Part shown: positions 1 to 5,089 of the stretch, piece by piece
Layout of the letters: every line of letters starts with the position of its first letter
Position numbering within the stretch: position 1 is the first letter of the stretch
Notes under the pieces: model-generated
What the model was told of the DNA's origin: nothing
Seen by the model: only the letters and a program-made list of their open reading frames with translations
The model's database searches: none
Position numbers and translations under genes: made by a program
From: Bacteroidota bacterium
Lineage (GTDB): Bacteria > Bacteroidota > Bacteroidia > Bacteroidales > PUMT01
NCBI GenBank assembly: GCA_003556985.1
Contig: PWPZ01000214.1
Location: forward strand, 1-5,089
DNA: 5,089 nucleotides
Reading direction: 5' to 3'

Positions 1-286
1 CGAAGATGTTTCCGAAGAAATGCTCAGGACATACTGGGAAAACCATAATGCAATATCACTCATAAACAATTTGCCTGAAGAGCACAAAAGAGCGGTGCGC
101 TGGTATATCGACTGCGGTGACGATGATTTTCTTTACGAAGGAAACAGCCTGGTTCACATAGCCATGATGAAGAATGATATTCCGCATGAATTCAGGATAA
201 GGGACGGAGGCCATACCTGGACCTACTGGAGGGAATCATTGCCAAAGGTTCTGGAGTTTGTTTCTCAGGCTTTTCACCAATACTGA
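1..286 (+). CDS. Putative esterase, alpha/beta-hydrolase (PF00756-like), C-terminal part only
   Basis: This is the last 94 codons of a gene that enters from the left edge; the reading frame is open from base 2, so the internal ATG at 20 is not a convincing start. The piece holds the last two members of a Ser-Asp-His triad as expected for esterase-D/feruloyl-esterase-like hydrolases: an acidic loop DCGDDDFLYEGN at about 110-145, and GGHTWTYW with the likely catalytic His codon at 212-214. The nucleophile elbow (GxSxG) would lie upstream, outside the window. In Bacteroidota such proteins are often secreted or periplasmic and remove acetyl or feruloyl groups from plant polysaccharides, but they also include S-formylglutathione hydrolase-like enzymes, so the substrate cannot be given. 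It runs convergent to the SGNH esterase gene. The family call is fairly firm; the function beyond carboxyl-ester hydrolysis is inference. Confidence 0.82.
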   Translation, partial: EDVSEEMLRTYWENHNAISLINNLPEEHKRAVRWYIDCGDDDFLYEGNSLVHIAMMKNDIPHEFRIRDGGHTWTYWRESLPKVLEFVSQAFHQY

Positions 287-318
287 CAACCATCTATTTT
301 CGCAGTTAGCCTGAAGCA

Positions 319-341
319 CCGTCATGATAAGATAATGACGG
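319..341. terminator. Inverted repeat between convergent genes, possible bidirectional terminator
   Basis: CCGTCAT at 319-325 and ATGACGG at 335-341 are perfect reverse complements around a 9-nt loop. The element lies in the 108-bp gap between the 3' ends of two convergent genes, where a shared terminator is expected. There is no T-tract on either strand directly after the stem, so intrinsic termination would be weak. The sequence could instead be an RNA-stabilising stem or part of a small dispersed repeat. Confidence 0.35.
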
Positions 342-394
342 GGACTGTCACTTTTGAATGGCAGCGTAACAGGGTTTCATGGGCCGGATGTCGA

Positions 395-1855
395 TTATTT
401 AACCCCCAGAGTAATTCCCGGCCACTCATCCGTTCTGAACGGTGAAGCCGGCAGGCCTTCAGTGTTGTACAGGTTGGCGTCATCAGGATTGTTTGCCCAG
501 GCGTAACGGACAGCTACGGGACTTTTAACCTTATCGCAGTATAACACTACCTCATCATTGTCGATATAAGCTTTAGCCCAGTGAAATTCCCTGTCCTCTC
601 CGGCAATGGCAAAACCTTTCAGATAACCGTATTTATCTTTTGCCATCAGCCCGCTTCCCACCGAGGTAAAACTTAACCTTATCCTGCCACCTTCAATGCT
701 CATTGAGTTATAAACCGGTCCCGAATGAACAATATCCCTGCCATAAGCTACCTTCAGGGCTGAAAGGGCCAGCCTTTTACCAACATCCTGTTTGTTCAGA
801 GGATGAATATCATCGGCTTCTCCGATATCAATAGCTACGGCCATGCCCGTAGCGGGCAGGGATAATGCCATTGCCTGGGCTTCCCTGAGCTCGGCCCAGT
901 CACTTTCAGCAGGTTCGCTTACCGGGGCCATGAAATTGGCCAGTTGTACGAACAAAAATGGTAATTCATCCTGACCCCATTGCTTTCTCCAGTCCGCTAT
1001 AAGCGCCGGAAAAATCTCCCGGTACTGGTATGCCCTGCCGGCGTTGGATTCTCCCTGGTACCAGATAATACCCTTTATTGAAAAAGGGGTAATGGGATTT
1101 ATCATCCCGTTATAAAGCAGCGAAGGAAAACTGTTGGGACCGGGAGTTTCAGCCTGAATTTTATCCGGATCTTCATTACCGGTATTTTCCAGCATATCGC
1201 TGAAATCGTCAAGAGAGGCAATGGTTTCCCTGCTTATCCAGGTCTCTGCCACCGTTCCTCCCCAGGAAGAATGGAGCAATCCCACAGGAACACCGGATTC
1301 TCTGTGGATATGGCGCCCGAAATAATATCCAACGGCAGAAAAGGATGGGATGGATTCGGGACTGCATTCAAGCCACTCCCCTCCTTCGAGATCATCTGCA
1401 GGTGACATACCAGTTGTGCGGGGAACAGTAAAAAGCCTTATTTCAGGATAGCTGGCATTCTTAATCTCCGTTTCGGGATTGGCCGACCGGTTTACGGGCC
1501 ATTCCATGTTCGACTGCCCGCTGCATACCCATACATCACCAATGAGAATATTGTTAAATTCCAGTGAATTACTTCCCTCCACCCTCATATTAAATGGACC
1601 GCCCGCTTCCATCGGCGATAAATTCACCTCCCACTGTCCGTCCCGGCCTGTTCTTGCAACCTGCTTCTGGTCTCCCAGAATAACCGTTACCCGTTCATCC
1701 TGACCGGCCCAGCCCCAAATACGAATGGAGGCATCCCTCTGCAGAACCATATTATCGCTGAAAATAACAGGCATGCGCACATTGGCGGTAACAGTCAGTG
1801 AAAAGAAAACCGCGGCTGTAAATCCTGTAAAAAGATATCGGAGGGATTTTTTCAT
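395..1855 (-). CDS. Secreted sialate O-acetylesterase-type SGNH hydrolase
   Basis: Predicted 486-residue exported carbohydrate esterase of the sialate O-acetylesterase (SASA/DUF303) type, which hydrolyses O-acetyl esters on sugars. I chose the ATG at 1855 because it puts a standard signal peptide at the N-terminus (MKKSLRYLFTGFTAAVFFSL, likely cleavage after TVTA near residue 24); in-frame ATGs at 1891 and 1921 would add 12 or 22 residues, and no start has a clear ribosome site. The mature protein opens with an MPVIFSDNMVLQRD block and a beta-rich domain. The SGNH nucleophile motif GQSNM follows (Ser115), then SSWGGT (about 196-201), YQGESN (about 266-271) and DDIHPLN with the likely catalytic Asp349 and His351. 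All key residues are present and the length is normal for the family. Substrate may be sialic acid, but in glycan-degrading Bacteroidota such proteins are often xylan or other polysaccharide acetylesterases (compare CE20), so the name should stay generic. It probably works in the periplasm. Confidence 0.93.
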   Translation of the reverse strand: MKKSLRYLFTGFTAAVFFSLTVTANVRMPVIFSDNMVLQRDASIRIWGWAGQDERVTVILGDQKQVARTGRDGQWEVNLSPMEAGGPFNMRVEGSNSLEFNNILIGDVWVCSGQSNMEWPVNRSANPETEIKNASYPEIRLFTVPRTTGMSPADDLEGGEWLECSPESIPSFSAVGYYFGRHIHRESGVPVGLLHSSWGGTVAETWISRETIASLDDFSDMLENTGNEDPDKIQAETPGPNSFPSLLYNGMINPITPFSIKGIIWYQGESNAGRAYQYREIFPALIADWRKQWGQDELPFLFVQLANFMAPVSEPAESDWAELREAQAMALSLPATGMAVAIDIGEADDIHPLNKQDVGKRLALSALKVAYGRDIVHSGPVYNSMSIEGGRIRLSFTSVGSGLMAKDKYGYLKGFAIAGEDREFHWAKAYIDNDEVVLYCDKVKSPVAVRYAWANNPDDANLYNTEGLPASPFRTDEWPGITLGVK

Positions 1856-1972
1856 GCTGTTTTGTCTGCCAAAAAATAATAAGGTTTTCATCGTCGATCT
1901 TACATGCAATTTATTTTTCATTGATCAATAATCATCAGATGTGACATTCATTGTATTTTGTGAGGATATTGA

Positions 1973-1999
1973 AAACATCGTCATGGACGATTCATGTTT
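1973..1999. other. Imperfect hairpin in the leader of the SGNH esterase gene
   Basis: AAACAT (1973-1978) pairs with ATGTTT (1994-1999), and CGTC (1979-1982) pairs with GACG (1986-1989) around an ATG loop, leaving ATTC (1990-1993) as a one-sided bulge. Alternatively ATCGTC/GACGAT forms a continuous 6-bp stem at 1977-1991. If the minus-strand promoter near 2081 is used, this folds within the 5' leader of the esterase mRNA. It could also be an operator-like dyad. Function is unknown. Confidence 0.3.
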
Positions 2000-2080
2000 G
2001 CAGAATTTTAGATTAGCACAGTTAGATGTCAGGTAATTAACCGACCGCATCATTAACAGGCAGACTCTTATATATTGTGT

Positions 2081-2115
2081 CAAAGATAAATGAAAAATCC
2101 GGTTGCAATGCCAAA
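2081..2115 (-). promoter_or_regulatory. Candidate Bacteroidota-type promoter for the SGNH esterase
   Basis: CAAAGATA at 2081-2088 reads TATCTTTG on the minus strand, a perfect match to the Bacteroidota -7 consensus TAnnTTTG. Upstream on that strand are TTG (2106-2108, 17-nt spacing) and TTTG (2112-2115, 23-nt spacing) as possible -33 elements; both spacings miss the usual 19-21 nt. Use of this site would give a leader of a little over 200 nt before the ATG at 1855. An 8-base degenerate match can arise by chance. Confidence 0.35.
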
Positions 2116-2137
2116 TCATGGAAATTGAATGCTGTGG

Positions 2138-2168
2138 TTTGCAATAATGCGGAAATCACATTATATTG
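2138..2168 (+). promoter_or_regulatory. Weak candidate promoter for the small secreted protein and exporter
   Basis: TTTG at 2138-2141 is followed after 20 nt by TATATTG at 2162-2168. The spacing fits the Bacteroidota -33/-7 arrangement, but the -7 box keeps only the TA and first two T positions of TAnnTTTG. It would place the transcript start about 30 nt before the ATG at 2207. It is the best-placed plus-strand candidate, not a strong one. Confidence 0.25.
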
Positions 2169-2206
2169 CATCACCAAACCTTCAATCTTATTTTAAAACA
2201 ACCGTT

Positions 2207-2599
2207 ATGAAAAAAAACATTTCTGTTTTCTTTGGTATGTTCCTTACCTTTTTGTTTGCGGCTGGATTTGCATCTGCTCTCAGTAAAGCCGAAAATCCCC
2301 TTCTCGGATCATGGGTTTTTAATGTAAGCCAGGCTCCGTGGGAATACAGCAAGGGAAAATTGGTTTTTGAAACCAACGATGAAAATGTAATGACCGGCAA
2401 AATTCTTTTTGACAGCGGAATTGAGTTCAGGATGGCAAAGATCACCCAGACGGAAGAAAATGTCACTATGGAAATTGTTGTGCAGGGCTATCCCGTAAAG
2501 ACTGTCGTGAAACTTAAAGATGACAATCTCAGCGGACATACAGTAACGCCCGACGGCAGCATTCCTTTTTCCGCTAAAAGATTTGTTCCGGAAGAATAA
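2207..2599 (+). CDS. Small Sec-exported beta-rich protein of unknown function
   Basis: A 130-residue protein that I cannot assign to a named family. The frame stays open upstream to an ATG at 2129, but the ATG at 2207 is preferred because it begins a clean Sec signal peptide: MKKN, then a hydrophobic core (about residues 6-20) and FASA at 21-24 as the likely cleavage site. The mature part, about 106 residues, has no cysteine, so it is neither a lipoprotein nor disulfide-bonded. It begins PLLGSWVFNVSQAPWEYSKG (31-50) and continues with alternating polar/hydrophobic segments typical of a small beta-barrel or beta-sandwich, including MTGKILFDSG (62-71) and LSGHTVTPDGSIPF (108-121). The GxW start followed by repeated strand-turn units recalls lipocalin-like Bacteroidota proteins, which is only a fold guess. 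It has no double-glycine leader. It lies 47 bp before the exporter gene on the same strand and may share its transcript. It could equally be an unrelated periplasmic protein. Confidence 0.8.
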   Translation: MKKNISVFFGMFLTFLFAAGFASALSKAENPLLGSWVFNVSQAPWEYSKGKLVFETNDENVMTGKILFDSGIEFRMAKITQTEENVTMEIVVQGYPVKTVVKLKDDNLSGHTVTPDGSIPFSAKRFVPEE

Positions 2600-2646
2600 A
2601 TCCGGTTAAGCGTTTTATTTCCCAAACTACCTATAACCAGGCCTTA

Positions 2647-4839
2647 ATGGCTTTTCCCCACTATAAACAACCTGATGCCATGGATTGTGGCCCCACCTGC
2701 CTGCGCATGGTGGCAGCCCATTATGGCAAACGATACAAACTTGATACTTTACGCGAGCGCAGCTACATCTCACGCGAAGGTGTAAGCTTGCTTGGCATAG
2801 CCCAGGCTGCAGAAAGCATCGGCTTCCGCACCATGGGGGTCAAACTGGGCATGGATCAGCTTATCGGGGAAGCACCATTGCCGGCTATAATTCACTGGCG
2901 CCAGGACCATTTTGTGGTTTTATACAAGATTACCGGAAAAAAAGGCAGGGAGAAATTTCATGTGGCCGATCCGGCCGGCGGAATGGTCCGGTTTAGCCGG
3001 GAGGAATTTATGCGATGCTGGGCATCCACGACCGAAAACAATGAAAAAAAAGGAATTGCCCTGATTCTGGAACCGGGACCGGATTTTTATTCAGCCCCCG
3101 ATGAAGAGGTGGACAAGACAAAATTCGGTTTTCTTTTCTCCTATCTCACTCCTTACCGCAAGCTTATCATACAGCTGTTTCTCGGTCTTATACTCGGCAG
3201 TCTTCTACAACTCGCCTTTCCTTTTCTTACCCAGGCAATAGTTGATCATGGTATAGGCACCCGGAATTTAAGTTTTATCTACCTTGTTCTGACAGCCCAG
3301 CTTGTGCTAACTTTAAGCAGGGCATCGGTCGATTTTATCAGGAACTGGATATTGCTGCATATCGGCACCCGGATAAATATTTCACTTATATCCGATTTCC
3401 TGTCAAAACTTATGCGATTGCCGATGAAGTTTTTCGATACTAAACTGACCGGCGACCTGATGCAAAGGATAGGAGACCACCGTAGAATTGAGACATTTCT
3501 TACCGGCACAACCCTTAGTATTTTGTTTTCACTGGTAAACCTGGTTGTTTTCGGATTGGTGCTGCTTTATTATCACCTTACCATATTCTTAGTCTTTATA
3601 GCGGGAAGCTTTCTCTACGGACTATGGGTATATATTTTTCTTCGCCGCAGAGCCGAGCTGGATCACAAAAGATTTGCCCAGATGTCGGCCAATCAGAGCA
3701 ATCTTATTCAGCTTATCCAGGGTATGCAGGAGATAAAGCTCCAAAACTGCGAACAACAGAAAAGGTGGGAATGGGAATCCATCCAGGCCAGGTTATTCAG
3801 GATTGGGATCAGGGGACTGGCCCTGAGGCAATACCAGCATTCCGGGGCACTTATGCTGAATGAAATCAAGAATATTGTTATAACCGTAATTGCAGCTACG
3901 GCGGTTATTGACGGTACAATGACGCTGGGTATGATGCTGGCGGTACAGTATATAATAGGCCAGCTGAACAGTCCGATAGAACAGCTGATAGGATTTTTCA
4001 ACACCACCCAGGATGCCAGGATCAGCCTTGAAAGGATGGGAGAGATACATGAACGCAGTGATGAGGAGGATCCGGAAAGAGAAAGATTACAGGATATCCC
4101 GGCCGGTTCGGGAATTGAAGTAAAAAATGTTACGTTCCAGTATGAGGGACCCGAATCGGAACTGGTGCTTGACGGAGTTTCAATATCGATACTGTCCGGC
4201 AAACAGACCGCCCTGGTTGGTACATCCGGTAGCGGAAAAACAACCCTGCTAAAGCTTCTGCTGGGATTTTATCCGCCGGTAGAGGGAGGTATAGATATTG
4301 GCAACCGCAAACTTGACATGTACAGCTTAAGACAATGGCGGCGGCATTGCGGGGTAGTAATGCAGGACGGATTTATCTTTTCCGATACAATCGCAAACAA
4401 TATTGCACCCGGAGTTGAAAATATCGATAAGAATAAATTGCTGGATGCAGTAAAGATTGCCAATATAGATGAATTTATAGAACGACTGCCCCTGGGATTC
4501 AATACCAGGATCGGAAGTGAAGGGCACGGACTTAGCCAGGGCCAGAAGCAAAGGCTCCTCATTGCCAGGGCAGTGTATAAAGATCCTGATTATATATTTT
4601 TTGATGAGGCAACAAATGCTCTTGACGCCAATAATGAAAAAGTAATTCTTGAAAACCTGCAGGAGTTTTTCAAAGGACGTACGGTTGTGGTGGTTGCCCA
4701 CCGATTGAGCACAGTTAAAAATGCCGACCGGATAATTGTCCTTGAAAAAGGGAAAATAGTAGAGTCAGGAACGCACAGCGAACTGATCGATAAAAAAGGA
4801 GCCTATTATATACTTGTGAAAAATCAGCTGGAATTATAA
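2647..4839 (+). CDS. Peptidase C39 domain-containing ABC exporter (leader-cleaving type I secretion ATPase)
   Basis: Complete 730-residue inner-membrane exporter that should cut double-glycine leaders from a peptide or protein cargo and transport it. Domains in order: cytoplasmic C39 cysteine protease (about 1-140) with Gln8, Cys14 in MDCGPTC, His88 in HFVVL and Asp108 in VADPA, matching the C/H/D layout of ComA-type proteases, so it looks active; a six-helix ABC membrane domain (about 165-450, helices near 172-195, 207-228, 288-308, 311-332, 405-425 and 427-450); and a nucleotide-binding domain (about 488-730). The latter has A-loop Tyr499, Walker A GTSGSGKT (525-532), Q-loop Gln573, signature LSQGQ (629-633), Walker B YIFFDE (649-654), D-loop NALD (657-660) and switch His685. 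No in-frame start lies between the previous stop and this ATG; a weak AGG precedes it. It forms a homodimer in known relatives. The next gene encodes a HlyD-like partner, as expected for type I secretion. Cargo is not visible. Similar proteins export bacteriocins, RiPPs or signalling peptides. Confidence 0.96.
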   Translation: MAFPHYKQPDAMDCGPTCLRMVAAHYGKRYKLDTLRERSYISREGVSLLGIAQAAESIGFRTMGVKLGMDQLIGEAPLPAIIHWRQDHFVVLYKITGKKGREKFHVADPAGGMVRFSREEFMRCWASTTENNEKKGIALILEPGPDFYSAPDEEVDKTKFGFLFSYLTPYRKLIIQLFLGLILGSLLQLAFPFLTQAIVDHGIGTRNLSFIYLVLTAQLVLTLSRASVDFIRNWILLHIGTRINISLISDFLSKLMRLPMKFFDTKLTGDLMQRIGDHRRIETFLTGTTLSILFSLVNLVVFGLVLLYYHLTIFLVFIAGSFLYGLWVYIFLRRRAELDHKRFAQMSANQSNLIQLIQGMQEIKLQNCEQQKRWEWESIQARLFRIGIRGLALRQYQHSGALMLNEIKNIVITVIAATAVIDGTMTLGMMLAVQYIIGQLNSPIEQLIGFFNTTQDARISLERMGEIHERSDEEDPERERLQDIPAGSGIEVKNVTFQYEGPESELVLDGVSISILSGKQTALVGTSGSGKTTLLKLLLGFYPPVEGGIDIGNRKLDMYSLRQWRRHCGVVMQDGFIFSDTIANNIAPGVENIDKNKLLDAVKIANIDEFIERLPLGFNTRIGSEGHGLSQGQKQRLLIARAVYKDPDYIFFDEATNALDANNEKVILENLQEFFKGRTVVVVAHRLSTVKNADRIIVLEKGKIVESGTHSELIDKKGAYYILVKNQLEL

Positions 4840-4852
4840 AAAATTAATAAAT

Positions 4853-4880
4853 TTACCCCTTAATAGTCAGAAAAGGGTAA
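4853..4880 (+). other. Weak stem-loop between exporter and HlyD-like gene
   Basis: TTACCC (4853-4858) pairs with GGGTAA (4875-4880), and the stem can extend by TT/AA after a mismatch or bulge. The gap between the two genes is 81 bp and no T-tract follows the stem, so it is unlikely to be a strong terminator. It may moderate read-through or mRNA stability between two genes that should be co-expressed. No good internal promoter is visible in the gap. Confidence 0.3.
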
Positions 4881-4920
4881 CGGACCAAAATCGGTTTGCT
4901 TATCTGAACGCAATTAAATC

Positions 4921-5089
4921 ATGGCCAAAGAAAAGGGAAATAATAAACAAGCTGAAAATATCAACCTGCGCTCGGACGATGTGCAGGAGATACTTGGCAA
5001 GCCTCCCGCCTGGCTTGTCAGGTGGGGGACAACACTATTATTGCTGATAATACTGATAATAATATCCGGAAGTAACTTTTTCAGTTATC
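4921..5089 (+). CDS. HlyD-family membrane fusion protein, N-terminal part only
   Basis: The first 56 codons of a gene that runs off the right edge. The product starts with a short polar cytoplasmic tail (MAKEKGNNKQAENINL), then RSDDVQEILGKPPAWLVRWG at about residues 17-36, then one strongly hydrophobic helix (about 37-50, rich in Leu and Ile) ending at SGSNFFSY. A short cytoplasmic tail followed by a single N-terminal membrane anchor is the standard topology of type I secretion adaptor proteins. The LRS-E/D-VQEILG-PP-W-VRWG block is one I associate with Bacteroidota adaptors encoded next to C39 exporters. The biotinyl-lipoyl, coiled-coil and beta-barrel domains would lie outside the window. 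Its position 81 bp after the exporter supports the call. It would link the ABC exporter to an outer-membrane channel. No ribosome site is evident before the ATG, which is normal in this phylum. Confidence 0.88.
   Translation, partial: MAKEKGNNKQAENINLRSDDVQEILGKPPAWLVRWGTTLLLLIILIIISGSNFFSY

Larger units (their letters stand above)
1856..2206. other. Divergent intergenic region of about 350 bp
   Basis: This stretch separates two genes transcribed away from each other and is A/T-rich compared with its flanks. It should hold the promoters of both. I see a candidate minus-strand promoter (2081-2115), a weaker plus-strand candidate (2138-2168) and an imperfect hairpin (1973-1999). Short open frames cross it on both strands, but none has a recognisable domain, a plausible composition or a ribosome site. 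I see no tRNA or riboswitch consensus. Confidence 0.6.

Noticed and set aside
1479..1931. Plus-strand open frames opposite the SGNH esterase
   Set aside because: They are shadows of the esterase codons with no recognisable domain; the second also lacks a plausible start context.
1925..2119. Minus-strand 64-residue open frame in the divergent region
   Set aside because: Composition is unlike its neighbours, with no domain, signal peptide or ribosome site, and it covers the likely promoter region.
2090..2128. 12-codon plus-strand open frame (MKNPVAMPNHGN) considered as a leader or precursor peptide
   Set aside because: Too short, no GG leader and no ribosome site; chance occurrence is likely.
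2207..2599. The small protein as the cargo of the C39 exporter
   Set aside because: Its N-terminus is a Sec signal peptide with an AxA-like cleavage site, and no GG, GA or GS leader end precedes the mature region.
3708..4202. Long minus-strand open frame of 164 residues inside the exporter gene
   Set aside because: It is antisense to a gene with fully conserved motifs, and its Ser/Ile-rich product looks like a mirror of the membrane and linker codons.
4891..4898. TCGGTTTG as a -7 box for an internal promoter before the HlyD-like gene
   Set aside because: It departs from TAnnTTTG at the conserved A, and no TTG or TTTG lies at the right distance upstream.
1..5089. CRISPR arrays, tRNA or rRNA genes, insertion sequences
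   Set aside because: No regularly spaced repeats, no tRNA-like cloverleaf and no transposase-like frame were seen on either strand.

Overview
The window most likely comes from a member of the Bacteroidota, probably an environmental or gut relative of the Bacteroidales or Marinilabiliales. Start codons mostly lack Shine-Dalgarno sequences and sit behind A/T-rich leaders. The C39-peptidase ABC exporter has the LSQGQ signature and ATNALD D-loop that I associate with Bacteroidota exporters. The start of the following HlyD-like gene carries an RSDDVQEILGKPPAWLVRWG-type N-terminus that I also associate with that phylum. The two carbohydrate-esterase-type genes fit a polysaccharide-degrading lifestyle. 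The assignment rests on recalled family features, not on a search.

Layout: (1) 1-286, the 3' end of a plus-strand alpha/beta-hydrolase esterase (PF00756-like). (2) 287-394, a short convergent spacer with a 7-bp perfect inverted repeat. (3) 395-1855, a minus-strand secreted sialate O-acetylesterase-type SGNH hydrolase. (4) 1856-2206, a divergent non-coding stretch of about 350 bp with a candidate minus-strand promoter, a hairpin and a weaker candidate plus-strand promoter. (5) 2207-2599, a small Sec-exported protein of unknown function. (6) 2647-4839, a complete 730-residue peptidase/ABC exporter. (7) 4921-5089, the start of a HlyD-type membrane fusion protein, cut by the window edge.

How the genes fit together: the left half looks like glycan deacetylation or ester cleavage, with two secreted-type esterases transcribed toward each other. 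The right half looks like a one-direction transcription unit for type I secretion of a leader peptide. The C39 domain would cut a double-glycine leader, the ABC part would drive export, and the HlyD-like protein would bridge the periplasm toward an outer-membrane TolC-type channel. No double-glycine precursor peptide or maturation enzyme is visible, so the cargo is unknown. The small protein just upstream of the exporter has an ordinary Sec signal peptide and no GG leader, so it is not an obvious cargo. Nothing here can be declared a new system from sequence alone; the unidentified cargo and the small upstream protein are the points most worth following.
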